Source of the DNA: Chryseobacterium aurantiacum
GTDB lineage: Bacteria > Bacteroidota > Bacteroidia > Flavobacteriales > Weeksellaceae
Reading direction: 5' to 3'
Assembly: GCF_003020585.1 (NCBI RefSeq)
Contig: NZ_PXUE01000001.1
Span: 744,001-808,000, forward strand
DNA length: 64,000 nt
In this document: piece by piece, positions 18,856 to 28,522 of the stretch
How the letters are laid out: each line of letters begins with the position of its first letter
Numbering within the stretch: position 1 is the stretch's first letter
Notes under the pieces: model-generated
What the model was told of the DNA's origin: nothing
Databases searched by the model: none
What the model saw: only the letters and a program-made list of their open reading frames with translations
Made by a program: the position numbers and the translations under genes

Positions 18856-18988
18856 TTAACCGTAAGCTAAACCACAAAAAATTATAACACTTAATTTATT
18901 TGAGGTAAAAGATTTTGTAGTATTATTTTAAACTTTTAAGGTGAACTAAAGTATTTTAAAATAAAGCTTTTGTGACTTTTAAGGTTCA
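18856..18988. repeat. Second MITE-like intergenic repeat
   Basis: This stretch resembles the element at 9144-9348: it begins TTAACCGTAAGCTAAACCAC and ends AAGCTTTTGTGACTTTTAAG, whose complement (AAAAGTCACAAAAGCTT) matches the left end of the other copy. The interior again contains AACACTTAA and AACTAAAGT patches. It occupies most of the 398-bp gap between 18684 and 19083; the rest is AT-rich DNA presumed to hold the divergent promoters. Confidence 0.5.
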
Positions 18989-19055
18989 AAAATTCTGTAC
19001 AACTCAAAAACAAAATCATTCCTGTTTTTAAGTTTCGAATAAAGAATAGAATGAA

Positions 19056-19063
19056 TATCTTTG
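19056..19063 (+). promoter_or_regulatory. Bacteroidota -7 element (TATCTTTG) of the NdpA-like gene
   Basis: TATCTTTG fits TAnnTTTG exactly and lies 19 bp before the ATG at 19083, implying a very short leader. The -33 region reads TTT instead of TTG. Confidence 0.55.
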
Positions 19064-19082
19064 CAGTCCAAATATTCAGAAG

Positions 19083-20096
19083 ATGTTTTCAAAAATAATA
19101 GTACACAGAGTCGGAAATAAGATTAACGGAGAATCTTTAACACTTTCCCAGGAGGAATTGAAGCTTGAGGAGGGGATGGCAGAAATGCTTGAGAATTACT
19201 TTTTAGGTTCTTTCAAATCAGAAGAAACTTTCCATTTTTACAGTGATACCTACCTGGTGAATAACCCGGTTTACAGTGCAGTGTCTGAAATTTTTGAAGA
19301 TAAGTCCAAGTTTATTTGGGAATCTGAAAATATTGCAAAACATCTTTTCGAAGCGGCTGAAAACCCAAGAGTTCAGGGAGGAGAATTGTTCATTGTTCTT
19401 TTTGAAGATGAAAGTGACCGTCCGGATAGAGTAGACAAGATCGGAATTTTCAAAACTGAAAAAAGAGAATCATTCCTGAAAATTAATCCACAGGATGAAA
19501 CATTTGACATAGAAAAAGATATGGGAATTGGTTTATCTAAAATTGATAAAGCAGCCCTGATCTACAATAATAATAAAGACACCGGATACGTACTTTCTGT
19601 AGTTGATAACAACAAAAACGGTGATATGTATTACTGGTTCGAGGATTTCTTAAAGGTAAAACAACGTGATGATGAGTACTTCCACACTCAGGAAGCTCTA
19701 ATGGTGTACAAAGACTATATCACAAAGCAACTACCACAGGAATTTGAGGTTTCAAAGGCTGATCAGGCAGATTTCCTGAATAAATCCATCAACTTCTTCA
19801 AGGAAAAAGAAGAGTTTAAGCTGGATGAATTTGCGAATGAGGTTTTGGGAGATGAACATGTAATTGAAAGCTTTGTCAACTTTAAAACCGATTACGAACA
19901 GGATATGCAGGTGAATATTGCAGAAGAGTTTCCAATAAGTGAAGCAGCGGTAAAAAAGACCCAGAGACACTTCAAAAGTATCATTAAGCTAGATAAAAAC
20001 TTCCACATCTACATCCACGGAGACAGGCAGAAGCTTGAAATGGGTGAAGATGACAAAGGAAAATACTATAGACTTTACTTTGAGAAAGAGGTTTAA
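19083..20096 (+). CDS. Nucleoid-associated protein, NdpA/YejK family
   Basis: The 337-residue soluble protein resembles the 37-kDa nucleoid-associated family (NdpA, PF04245) in length and opening (MFSKIIVHRVGNKINGESLT), the 'YFLGSF' segment, and the C-terminal region with INFFKEKEEFKLDEFANEVL and a FHIYIHGDRQKLEMGEDDKG ending. Family members bind DNA and are found on the nucleoid, with no defined pathway. The start fits a promoter 19 bp upstream. It has no operon partner: the next gene is 62 bp away and is a membrane protein. Confidence 0.8.
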   Translation: MFSKIIVHRVGNKINGESLTLSQEELKLEEGMAEMLENYFLGSFKSEETFHFYSDTYLVNNPVYSAVSEIFEDKSKFIWESENIAKHLFEAAENPRVQGGELFIVLFEDESDRPDRVDKIGIFKTEKRESFLKINPQDETFDIEKDMGIGLSKIDKAALIYNNNKDTGYVLSVVDNNKNGDMYYWFEDFLKVKQRDDEYFHTQEALMVYKDYITKQLPQEFEVSKADQADFLNKSINFFKEKEEFKLDEFANEVLGDEHVIESFVNFKTDYEQDMQVNIAEEFPISEAAVKKTQRHFKSIIKLDKNFHIYIHGDRQKLEMGEDDKGKYYRLYFEKEV

Positions 20097-20158
20097 CAGA
20101 AGAGAAGCCCATTAAATAATAATGTCATAACTTTATCTCGCACCGCAAAATAACAGTT

Positions 20159-21121
20159 ATGAAATTTATGATCATTTTCTGGGGAATCTTTATCCTTTTT
20201 TTCTGCATACCATTTCCGATTTTCATTTATATGATGACAGAGGAAATAGCAACAGAACCGAGAAATTCATTAGCTGTGAGCTATGGGTATCTCGGTTTTT
20301 CTTTGTTGATATGGCTGTATGTGATTATTTTCTTTATTAATAGTCTTTTTATAAAAACCTTTAAGGAGAAAAATACAATTCATTCCATTCTGAAAAACGG
20401 AACGCCAAGAGATGCGAAAATCATTGGCTATAAGCTTCTTAAATACATTCCGAAATCCAATATGAATGTTGTTCAACTTGTTCTTTCATTTCCTAACCTT
20501 AGGAATATCTCGATTGAGCATGAAATGATGTTCCATGACTCCAAACCACAGGAAAAAAGATTTGATTTGGGAGGCACGGTAAAGCTGCTGCTGAATCCCG
20601 ATACATCACAGGAACCTTACTTTGTTTTAAGTGATCAGAAAGTAGAATTCAATAAGTCAGGTATGATTTTAAGATGCCTGTTTGTCCTGTTATTGATAGC
20701 TTATGTAGTGGGGCTGTATTATTATTTTTATCAGAGAGAATCCTTTGATTTTGGATGGCAGTTTCTCACATTCATGCATCCCATTATTTTCAGTGGAATC
20801 ATGACAATCATTTTTGTGCTGACCTTTCAACTTATTTTCGGGAAATTTTTTAAAAATAAAAAAGAAGAGCGCATTCTGTTTTCGGGAAGAAATGCAGAAG
20901 CCAATATACTCAGTGTTACCCAGACAGGGTTAACTATCAATGATCAGCCACAACTTATGTTTCAGGTTAGTTTTAAGGATTTTAGAGGAAATGAACATAT
21001 TGCTGTCTACAAAAAGATTGTCAACCTACTTAACCTTTCCTCTGTGCCCCAACATGGCAGCATAGAGATTATGTACGATGAAAATGATCCCAAAAAGATA
21101 ATGATCCCAAGAATATTGTAG
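20159..21121 (+). CDS. Membrane protein with DUF3592-like soluble regions
   Basis: The 320-residue protein has two N-terminal membrane segments (about residues 5-25 and 45-65) and two central ones (about 170-192 and 202-230). Each pair is followed by a soluble region that reads like DUF3592: first GTPRDAKIIGYKLLKYIPKS then VKLLLNPDTSQEPYFV; second RNAEANILSVTQTGLTIND then GSIEIMYDENDPKKIMI. The two halves look like an internal duplication. The protein at 11338-12045 shares the pattern. Function unknown. Confidence 0.65.
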   Translation: MKFMIIFWGIFILFFCIPFPIFIYMMTEEIATEPRNSLAVSYGYLGFSLLIWLYVIIFFINSLFIKTFKEKNTIHSILKNGTPRDAKIIGYKLLKYIPKSNMNVVQLVLSFPNLRNISIEHEMMFHDSKPQEKRFDLGGTVKLLLNPDTSQEPYFVLSDQKVEFNKSGMILRCLFVLLLIAYVVGLYYYFYQRESFDFGWQFLTFMHPIIFSGIMTIIFVLTFQLIFGKFFKNKKEERILFSGRNAEANILSVTQTGLTINDQPQLMFQVSFKDFRGNEHIAVYKKIVNLLNLSSVPQHGSIEIMYDENDPKKIMIPRIL

Positions 21122-21168
21122 AGGATAAAAAATAATTGGGATAAATAAAAGAACGTGCCACTGATAAC

Positions 21169-21198
21169 AAAAAAGAGGACCATTGGCCCTCTTTTCTA
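21169..21198. terminator. Bidirectional terminator between convergent genes
   Basis: The hairpin has arms AAAAGAGG and CCTCTTTT and lies between the membrane protein ending at 21121 (plus) and sdhB ending at 21205 (minus). Confidence 0.75.
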
Positions 21199-21204
21199 TT
21201 TGAA

Positions 21205-21957
21205 CTAGTTTTTTTTCTTAAAAAACAACGCTCTGTTATACTCAAAATTCATTCTGGCAATATTCAGTACTGAAATTCCCTGTGGGCACTCCACTTCACA
21301 GGCTTCCGTATTAGAGCAGTGTCCGAATAATTCGCCATCCATCTGCGAAACCATATCCAGAACACGCTTGCTTCTTTCTTCTTTACCCTGGGGAAGTAAT
21401 ACCATATGCGTAATTTTTGCTGAAGTAAACAACGCAGCACTTCCGTTTTTACAGGTGGCAACACATGCCCCGCATCCAATGCAGGCAGCAGAATCAAAAG
21501 CTTCTTCAGCAGTCTGGTGAGTAACTGGAATAGCCGTAGCATCGGGAGCCTGCCCTGTATTTATAGATACAAAACCTCCGGAAGAAATAATTCTGTCAAA
21601 GGCAGAACGATCCACCTTTAAATCTTTCTTCACCGGAAAAGCCTCTGCCCGGAAAGGTTCTATTAAAATAGTTTCACCATCTTTAAAAGAGCGTAGGTGA
21701 AGCTGACATGTTGTAGTATGTTTTAGAGGACCGTGTGCAATACCATTGATCATCATTCCGCATTGTCCACAGATTCCCTCACGACAGTCGTGATCAAACT
21801 CTACAGGTTCATCTCCTTCGGTGATCAGTTTTTCATTTAAAGTATCCAGCATTTCCAGAAAAGACATGTGGGAGTTTAAGCCTTTTAGATCATAATTGAC
21901 CAATTTTCCCTCACTTTTTCTATCTTTCTGTCTCCATATCTTAAGGTGTAAATCCAT
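21205..21957 (-). CDS. sdhB: Succinate dehydrogenase/fumarate reductase iron-sulfur subunit
   Basis: SdhB passes electrons from the FAD of SdhA through three Fe-S clusters to the quinone site of the membrane subunit. The 250-residue protein has the ferredoxin-type [2Fe-2S] motif CREGICGQC with a later Cys (TTTCQLH), the motif CIGCGACVATCKNG, and CSNTEACEVECPQG for the other two clusters. It lies 12 bp after sdhA, in the order C-A-B typical of Bacteroidota. It acts at the cytoplasmic face of the inner membrane. A terminator follows. Confidence 0.95.
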   Translation of the reverse strand: MDLHLKIWRQKDRKSEGKLVNYDLKGLNSHMSFLEMLDTLNEKLITEGDEPVEFDHDCREGICGQCGMMINGIAHGPLKHTTTCQLHLRSFKDGETILIEPFRAEAFPVKKDLKVDRSAFDRIISSGGFVSINTGQAPDATAIPVTHQTAEEAFDSAACIGCGACVATCKNGSAALFTSAKITHMVLLPQGKEERSKRVLDMVSQMDGELFGHCSNTEACEVECPQGISVLNIARMNFEYNRALFFKKKN

Positions 21958-21969
21958 AATTTTTGTTTT

Positions 21970-23886
21970 TTATTTGTAACTTCTTACCGTTGGCTGTATT
22001 TCTTCAAAGATCAAAGGTTCCTTGATTAGTTCAGGCTCGCCGTTTTCACCTGTCCATGCCCATGCAGAGATAAATTGATAATCTGTATCATTTCTCAGTG
22101 CTTCGCCATCCGGGGTCTGGTATTCTTCCCTGAAGTGTGCTCCACAGGATTCATTACGGGTTAAGGCATCATAGCACATCAATTCTCCAATCTCAAAATA
22201 ATCAGCAACACGACCTGCTTTTTCCAGTTCTGTATTCATCATATCACCTTGTCCGGAAACCCTTACATCCTTGTGAAATTCCTGCTTTAATTTTCTTATT
22301 TCCTGAATGGCATATTTCAGACCTTCTTCAGTCCTTGCCAATCCACAATAATCATACAAGAGCTTTCCTAATGTTTTATGAAAATAATCAACAGTTTTAG
22401 TTCCTTTGATATTGATCAAATCCTGAATCTGGTTTTTAACTGCATTTTCAGCCTTTTCAAATTCAGGAGCATCCGGTGAAATTTTTCCCGTATGAATTTC
22501 ATTAGCCAGATAATTGGCAATAGTATAAGGAGCAATGAAATAACCGTCTACAGAAGCCTGTAAAAGAGAATTGGCGCCCAGTCTATTGGCTCCGTGGTCT
22601 GCAAAATTAGCTTCTCCTAAAGCAAATAATCCAGGAACAGTAGTCATCAGTTCATAGTCTACCCAAAGTCCACCCATTGAAAAGTGTGCTGATGGAGAAA
22701 TCATCATTGGTTCTTTATAGGCGTCATATCCTGTAATCTTAAGATACATATCGAATAAGTTCCCATATTTCTCCTGAATTTTATCCTTGCCCTGTTCCTT
22801 GATGGCTTTGGAAAAATCAAGATACACCGCATTTTTCAGAGGACCAATTCCAAATCCTGCATCAATTCTTTCTTTCGCTGCACGGGATGAAATATCTCTT
22901 GGAGCCAAATTTCCAAAAGCAGGATATCTTCTCTCAAGATAATAATCCCTATCACTCTCAGGAATATCATTGGGAGACCTGTTTTCACCTTGTTTCAAGG
23001 GTACCCAGATTCTACCGTCATTACGCAGTGACTCGGACATCAATGTTAATTTAGATTGATAATCTCCCGATTGCGGAAGGGAAGTAGGGTGTACCTGAAT
23101 CCAGCTTGGGGAAGCCATTAAAGCTCCTTTTTTATGGGCTCTCCAGATAGCAGAGCCGTTACATCCCATGGCTAATGTAGAAAGGTAATAGATTTTTCCA
23201 TAACCTCCTGTTGCCAGTATTACAGCATGGGCTGCATGTCTTTCAATTTCTCCTGTGTCTAAATTCCTTACGATAATTCCTCTGGCTTTACCATCAATGG
23301 TAACCAGATCAAGCATTTCATGTCTTGAAAATAATTGAACAGAGCCTTTTCCTACCTGCCTCATTAAGGCCTGATAAGCTCCCAAAAGAAGTTGCTGTCC
23401 CGTTTGCCCTCTGGCGTAGAACGTTCGGCTTACCTGAACCCCTCCGAAGGAACGGTTATTAAGATAACCACCATATTCACGTCCGAAAGGAACCCCTTGA
23501 GCTACGGATTGATCGATGAGGTTTAGGGAGCATTCTGCCATTCGGTAAACGTTGGCTTCCCGTGCTCTGAAGTCACCTCCTTTTAGGGTATCTACAAACA
23601 TTCTGTAGACACTGTCACCGTCATTTTTATAGTTTTTAGCGGCGTTTACACCACCTTGTGCTGCCACAGAGTGTGCTCTTCTGGGGCTGTCCTGAAAGCA
23701 AAATGACTTGACATTGTAACCCATTTCACCTAAAGAAGCAGCAATGGAACTTCCTGCCAGACCTGTTCCTACAACAATAACATCCAGTTTTTTACGGTTG
23801 GCCGGATTAACGAGCTTAGCTTTCTTTTTATAGTTATCCCATTTTTGTTCCAATGGGCCTTGTGGTATTTTTGAATCTAAAATCAT
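21970..23886 (-). CDS. sdhA: Succinate dehydrogenase/fumarate reductase flavoprotein subunit
   Basis: SdhA oxidises succinate to fumarate (or the reverse) at a covalently bound FAD. The start is ATG 23886 ([20 protein letters not shown]), giving 638 residues; a longer reading would overlap sdhC. The Rossmann motif [20 protein letters not shown], the FAD-linking His in [11 protein letters not shown], and the active-site segment [11 protein letters not shown] are visible. It lies 11 bp after sdhC and 12 bp before sdhB. The enzyme belongs to the TCA cycle and respiratory chain. Confidence 0.96.
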   Translation of the reverse strand: MILDSKIPQGPLEQKWDNYKKKAKLVNPANRKKLDVIVVGTGLAGSSIAASLGEMGYNVKSFCFQDSPRRAHSVAAQGGVNAAKNYKNDGDSVYRMFVDTLKGGDFRAREANVYRMAECSLNLIDQSVAQGVPFGREYGGYLNNRSFGGVQVSRTFYARGQTGQQLLLGAYQALMRQVGKGSVQLFSRHEMLDLVTIDGKARGIIVRNLDTGEIERHAAHAVILATGGYGKIYYLSTLAMGCNGSAIWRAHKKGALMASPSWIQVHPTSLPQSGDYQSKLTLMSESLRNDGRIWVPLKQGENRSPNDIPESDRDYYLERRYPAFGNLAPRDISSRAAKERIDAGFGIGPLKNAVYLDFSKAIKEQGKDKIQEKYGNLFDMYLKITGYDAYKEPMMISPSAHFSMGGLWVDYELMTTVPGLFALGEANFADHGANRLGANSLLQASVDGYFIAPYTIANYLANEIHTGKISPDAPEFEKAENAVKNQIQDLINIKGTKTVDYFHKTLGKLLYDYCGLARTEEGLKYAIQEIRKLKQEFHKDVRVSGQGDMMNTELEKAGRVADYFEIGELMCYDALTRNESCGAHFREEYQTPDGEALRNDTDYQFISAWAWTGENGEPELIKEPLIFEEIQPTVRSYK

Positions 23887-23897
23887 GATAGGTCTGT

Positions 23898-24554
23898 TTA
23901 ATGGTAAGTAAAGAATACATAAATGGGCATCAGCGCAAAACCTAAACTGATGACGATTGAATAAGCAATCCCAATGGTTTTGAACCATTTTACAAACTTA
24001 GGGTGGTATAGCCCAAGAGTTCTTACAGCACTGTGTATTCCGTGGATTAGGTGATAGCATAGGGCAATCATGGAAAGGACATAAATAAGAACGTACCACC
24101 ATTCCTTGAAAACCGTTACTACCAAAATGTATAAGTCCTTATTTCCATTCTCATCCAAAGGTGGATTTCCGAATTTGTAAACGTACCAGAAGTTTTGAAA
24201 ATGAATCACCAGAAAGATCAGGATTAATGTTCCCAGAATTCCCATATTTCTGGAAGCCCATTTACTGGCTCTTCCACGTTTGTCAGCCTGATAACCGCCT
24301 CCTGATTTCTTGTTTTTTAAAGTGATGAATAAACCATCTACCGCATGCAGAATGATGCTGGCATACAAAACATAAGAAACTATTTTGATAACGATATTTC
24401 CTGATAAAAAATGCGAATAGGCATTAAATTGTAAATGTGCCTGCTCTTGCGGAAGAAACAGCTGGAGATTACCCAGAAAATGAATCAGCAGGAAGAACCC
24501 CAGAAAAAGTCCCGTGAGACACATCAGCATTTTTCTTAACAATGTTGATAACAT
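23898..24554 (-). CDS. sdhC: Succinate dehydrogenase cytochrome b subunit
   Basis: This is the membrane anchor of the complex, 218 residues with five hydrophobic segments (about residues 5-33, 53-75, 105-125, 146-168 and 190-212). His residues sit in helices where the two b hemes of type-B complexes are ligated ([31 protein letters not shown]). The single five-helix subunit with di-heme His pattern is the type found in Bacteroidota and in Wolinella fumarate reductase. It begins 16 bp after the DASS transporter and leads directly into sdhA. Confidence 0.93.
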   Translation of the reverse strand: MLSTLLRKMLMCLTGLFLGFFLLIHFLGNLQLFLPQEQAHLQFNAYSHFLSGNIVIKIVSYVLYASIILHAVDGLFITLKNKKSGGGYQADKRGRASKWASRNMGILGTLILIFLVIHFQNFWYVYKFGNPPLDENGNKDLYILVVTVFKEWWYVLIYVLSMIALCYHLIHGIHSAVRTLGLYHPKFVKWFKTIGIAYSIVISLGFALMPIYVFFTYH

Positions 24555-24570
24555 ATATTTGATTTAATAA

Positions 24571-26001
24571 TTAATAATATCCTAAAACTTTCATCCAAAG
24601 ACCTCCAACAACCATGTAGATAATTAATAGAACAATTCCTATTTCAAGACCTCTTACCCACCAGGCTTTTAGGTCTACATATCCACTTCCGAAGAATACC
24701 GGAGCCGGGCCGTGTCCATAATGGGTAAGTACTCCGTAAATTGAACCCATGAAACCTAGCATCATAGCCAATAACATTGGTGGAATTCCCAAAGAAACTC
24801 CTACACCCAATAATGCGGCATACATGGCAGCCACGTGGGCTGTAGCACTTGCGAAAATATAATGACTGAAGAAATAGACTACAATAATAACAGGGAAAGC
24901 CACTTGCCAGCTTAAACCTCCGATTTGTACTTTGATAAGGTTACTGAACCAGCCAATGAAGCCCAGTTCATTCAAAGAACTTGCCATCATAACCAATACG
25001 GCAAACCAAACGATAGTATCCCATGCTCCTTTTTCACCTTTTACATCTTCCCAGGTTAATACTGAGGTTAATAACAATAATGTTAATCCAATAAATGCTG
25101 TTGTAGTAGCATCAATAGAAAGTGCTCCACCAAATATCCAAAGAGCCAACAGAATAAAGAAAGCCAATAGCATCAACCATTCGTTTCTGGAAATGGGACC
25201 CATTTCTTTTAATTTTTGAGCAGCCATTTTCGGGGCATCACCTGTTTTTTTCAATTCAGGCGGATATAATTTGTACAGTACCAACGGAACTACAAAGAAC
25301 GCTACCGCACCGGGAACAAAACCCGCAGCTGCCCAAGACATCCATGTAATATCTATTCCCAGGTTGGCTGCAAACTTCTGACACATCGGGTTACTTGCAG
25401 TCCCTGTAAGGAACATAGATGAAGCAATAAGATTCATATAATAACTGTTCAATGTTAAAAATGAACCCAGTTTTCTGTGAGTTTCCGGTTTTTCAGGAAC
25501 AGAGTCAAAGCTTATCGCCATAGATTTCATGATAGGATAGATAATTCCTCCACCTCTTGCCGTATTACTCGGAATAGCGGGTGCCAGACAAACATCGGCA
25601 AGTCCCAGTCCATAGGCTAATCCCAATGAACTTTTACCAAAAACCCTGATGAATAAAAAGGCAATACGGTTCCCAAGACCAGTTTTGATAAATCCTCTGG
25701 CAATAAAGAATGAGATCCCGATCAGCCAGATCACTTTATCTCCAAATCCGGAAAGTGCCTTTGTAATTGATTTTCCGGCATCTCCCGGAGCAACAACCTG
25801 CGTGAGGGCTGTAAATGCAATGGCCATCATACACATGGTGCCCATAGGAGCTGCTTTTAAAATAATTCCTAAAATGGTGGCCGCAAAGATGGCAAACAAA
25901 TGCCAGGCATTTTCGGCTACCCCCTTGGGAGCCGGAATGAACCATATAATCAACGCAACAACAAATGTGATCGCTACGTTTTTAATATTAATTTCTTTCA
26001 T
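24571..26001 (-). CDS. DASS-family anion:Na+ symporter (di/tricarboxylate type)
   Basis: The 476-residue polytopic membrane protein belongs to the divalent anion:sodium symporter family (SLC13/CitT/2-oxoglutarate-malate translocator). The two substrate/sodium-binding signatures are visible: PAIPSNTARGGGI (SNT motif) and LTGTASNPM, plus ASATAHVAAMYAALL near residue 375. Substrates of the family are succinate, malate, 2-oxoglutarate or citrate. Its place 16 bp upstream of sdhC and 20 bp after a porin gene suggests uptake of C4-dicarboxylates for oxidation by the adjacent succinate dehydrogenase. The precise substrate cannot be read from sequence. Confidence 0.88.
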   Translation of the reverse strand: MKEINIKNVAITFVVALIIWFIPAPKGVAENAWHLFAIFAATILGIILKAAPMGTMCMMAIAFTALTQVVAPGDAGKSITKALSGFGDKVIWLIGISFFIARGFIKTGLGNRIAFLFIRVFGKSSLGLAYGLGLADVCLAPAIPSNTARGGGIIYPIMKSMAISFDSVPEKPETHRKLGSFLTLNSYYMNLIASSMFLTGTASNPMCQKFAANLGIDITWMSWAAAGFVPGAVAFFVVPLVLYKLYPPELKKTGDAPKMAAQKLKEMGPISRNEWLMLLAFFILLALWIFGGALSIDATTTAFIGLTLLLLTSVLTWEDVKGEKGAWDTIVWFAVLVMMASSLNELGFIGWFSNLIKVQIGGLSWQVAFPVIIVVYFFSHYIFASATAHVAAMYAALLGVGVSLGIPPMLLAMMLGFMGSIYGVLTHYGHGPAPVFFGSGYVDLKAWWVRGLEIGIVLLIIYMVVGGLWMKVLGYY

Positions 26002-26021
26002 AATACTAACTATTTAATCGT

Positions 26022-27188
26022 TTAAAATCTACTTTGTACTTGAACAATGAATAGATTATTGTTGTATTGAGATGTATTTTCTACTTGATATTTGTAACGG
26101 TCAAACTGAACGCCCAGCTGAATTCTGGCACCATAATTTTTCAGAAACTCCAGGCCTACCATTGGTGTAATGGTTTGTCTTGGGTTGGAAGCCATTCTGA
26201 AATTCGTGTCAAGGTATTCATATCGACAAGACAGTTCAAAGGCACTCAGGTTTTTGTGATTGATTTCATATCTCACATTCGGAAGAAAATAAACACCGCG
26301 CACCAGATACTGATCCGGATTATCCGGTCTTGCTTCAGGAGCAATAGAATTGTATAGAATATGATTGGTAGCCTGTTTAGCTTCCAGTTGCATATCCAGA
26401 CTCCATCTTGGGTCAAACTGAATCATTGAACTTAGATCAACTCCTACCGCATATACTTTTTTGCTGAAAACCTCACCAATACCTCCATTCAGGCCGACAT
26501 TGAAATTGTATTTTTTAGATAATCCGAAAAGCAATCGGGTAGAGTATTGTTTTCCGTTGTCGTTGTCATTAATCTGGTTTTTTCCATTTCCGTTCACTAC
26601 GGAAACAGCATATTGAAAAGGAATTTCACCAAGTTTAAGTTGTCCTGTTGCAGAAAGCCCGATCTGGAAGCTTGTCCAACCCAGTTTTCCAAATTCAGAA
26701 TATTGGTTAGACCAGTCAAGAGATTTGATAATGTCAATAGGATAAGTTTCTTCTATCCCGAACCAGGGCCTGAACTGTCCTACGGTAAAAGCTAACTTGG
26801 GGCTGAATGTATACTTCAGATAGGCGTTTTCTAGAACTCTGCTTTTAGGATCGTTCTTAAAATCGGCAAAGTTAGCAAGGGCAACAACTTCTGTTCGTTT
26901 ACTGATCTGGGCACGAACCTGAACTCTCATGTACTTGAGCATAAAATTATTGCTCGTTCCGGAACCATCAGAATGGTGAAGCCCGTTTACATCTACATCC
27001 TTGCTCATACCCACCAGATAACGGGCCTGAAAAAGGCCTTTAATCTGAAGCTGCGGATATTTTACATTATCTTCTTCCTGTTGTTGGGGTTTGGTCTGTA
27101 AAGAATCCTGTATCTGTGCGTTAGCTGAAAACCAGCCCATAAGAATGCACAGGAACAGGCTTCTCTTTTTAAATGAAAAAAAGGCCAT
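26022..27188 (-). CDS. Outer-membrane porin, porin O/P family
   Basis: The 388-residue protein has a signal peptide (MAFFSFKKRSLFLCILMGWF, cleavage near SANAQ) and an array of beta-strands ending in Phe (VQVQSRF), as expected of an outer-membrane barrel. The segments LKYMRVQVRAQISKRTEV, LENAYLKYTFSPKLAFTVG and VGQFRPWFGIEETYP are characteristic of the phosphate-selective porin O/P family, which in Bacteroidota is not limited to phosphate. It is 20 bp ahead of the DASS symporter, so it probably supplies the outer-membrane step for the same anion. It is likely the first gene of the porin-DASS-sdhCAB unit; its upstream gap is 284 bp. Confidence 0.85.
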   Translation of the reverse strand: MAFFSFKKRSLFLCILMGWFSANAQIQDSLQTKPQQQEEDNVKYPQLQIKGLFQARYLVGMSKDVDVNGLHHSDGSGTSNNFMLKYMRVQVRAQISKRTEVVALANFADFKNDPKSRVLENAYLKYTFSPKLAFTVGQFRPWFGIEETYPIDIIKSLDWSNQYSEFGKLGWTSFQIGLSATGQLKLGEIPFQYAVSVVNGNGKNQINDNDNGKQYSTRLLFGLSKKYNFNVGLNGGIGEVFSKKVYAVGVDLSSMIQFDPRWSLDMQLEAKQATNHILYNSIAPEARPDNPDQYLVRGVYFLPNVRYEINHKNLSAFELSCRYEYLDTNFRMASNPRQTITPMVGLEFLKNYGARIQLGVQFDRYKYQVENTSQYNNNLFIVQVQSRF

Positions 27189-27472
27189 ATCTATTTGTTT
27201 AATTTTTGCTTATTTGAATTTTATTTTAAACATAAAAGCTTTATCTCTACCCTTAAAAAGCGGAGCTCAGGCACTGAATGTGCTGGTAAATAATAATGCT
27301 TCTTCTGCTTAAATCCTTCCGTTAACTCTTCGATTTGTACTTCTCCAAAGGAAGGAAATGATCACCTATCTAATCCTGAATCTGCATTCACGATTTTCTA
27401 AATCTTAAGTATTTCCGACTGTGTTTTTCAGATCAGAATACCTAAGGATTACATTTTTTGTTTTGGCTTAAA

Positions 27473-28522
27473 TTATTCTAAACCTAAGAATTTAAATGAT
27501 GGAGTTTCTTTGAAATCAGTATTTGATTTGCCGTGATAAGTCTGATAATTGCTTAGATCCAGTTTCATTACCTTTCCTTTTGCACTAAGGTCAAAATCTT
27601 TAAGGTCTACCCAGAATGTGTTGGGGGTAAAAACAGTTTCAAAGTAATAGACTAAATTCTTCTGATCCGAAACAGAACGCCATCTTGTAGAAGAAATGTT
27701 AGGTTCTGTGGGAGAAGTAATACCGTAGGGTACAGAACAGTTTCTGATCACCCCGAATACACTGGCTACAGCGGTACGGATATCGGCCGTTTTGGGAATC
27801 GCATTCACATAGTAAGAAGCTCTTACAAATCTGTCTGCTGCACGGTTGGTTCCCGGAAGCATTACGGTACCCGGAATCCCTTTCCAGTAATTGTTAAGAG
27901 CAAGCTGCTCTTCAAAGATAGGAGAGTTGGTCATTACCGTATAAGACGGGTCATGATGAATAACCAGTTTCCCATTGATGTATTCCAAGACAGCGTTGTC
28001 ACCTGACGCGTCAGAAAGGGAAAGATGGATGGTGGTAAATCTTTCCGTTCCCGGAATATAATCACTTACTACCACGAATGGTTCTTTTCTTGAAAAATCC
28101 ACTGCTTCTTTTACTGTTGAAAAATTATCAAGATAATATTGTGCCCATAATGAGATGGCAAGCCCCTTTTTACCTCCTTTGGGATCGAATTTTGGATATT
28201 GTGATTCCCCTAGCCACAGCATATTGGCCACAAGTCCTTTTTCGTTCATTCCGTCAGCAGAAGCAATATCCCATGTAGAACTGATGATACTGCCATATTT
28301 GGAAGACCATTTTACAGATTTGGGTCCGGTTTGTCCGGTACGGTCAATTCCTTTTGGGAAAACCCACAGATTAGCCGGGATTTCGTCACGCCAATCCATA
28401 GAACGGGCGGTAAGAATGGTATTTTGGGGACCTTTGTATACTACTCGTGTACATGCTTCGGAGGGATTCCATAATCCTACAGATAGGACCAAAGAAAATA
28501 AAATTAATGGGAACTTTTTCAT
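27473..28522 (-). CDS. Linear amide C-N hydrolase (choloylglycine hydrolase/penicillin acylase family)
   Basis: The 349-residue protein is an N-terminal nucleophile hydrolase. Residues 1-23 form a signal peptide (MKKFPLILFSLVLSVGLWNP), and cleavage before Cys24 in EACTRVVYKG would expose the catalytic Cys, as in penicillin V acylases and bile-salt hydrolases. Other family marks are TARSMDWRDE (conserved Arg and Asp), GMNEKGLVANMLWL and the TNSP motif. The substrate is unknown; some family members cleave N-acyl amino acids such as acyl-homoserine lactones. It is transcribed in the same direction as the porin-sdh run, 284 bp upstream of it, and is divergent from the phytochrome gene. Confidence 0.85.
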   Translation of the reverse strand: MKKFPLILFSLVLSVGLWNPSEACTRVVYKGPQNTILTARSMDWRDEIPANLWVFPKGIDRTGQTGPKSVKWSSKYGSIISSTWDIASADGMNEKGLVANMLWLGESQYPKFDPKGGKKGLAISLWAQYYLDNFSTVKEAVDFSRKEPFVVVSDYIPGTERFTTIHLSLSDASGDNAVLEYINGKLVIHHDPSYTVMTNSPIFEEQLALNNYWKGIPGTVMLPGTNRAADRFVRASYYVNAIPKTADIRTAVASVFGVIRNCSVPYGITSPTEPNISSTRWRSVSDQKNLVYYFETVFTPNTFWVDLKDFDLSAKGKVMKLDLSNYQTYHGKSNTDFKETPSFKFLGLE

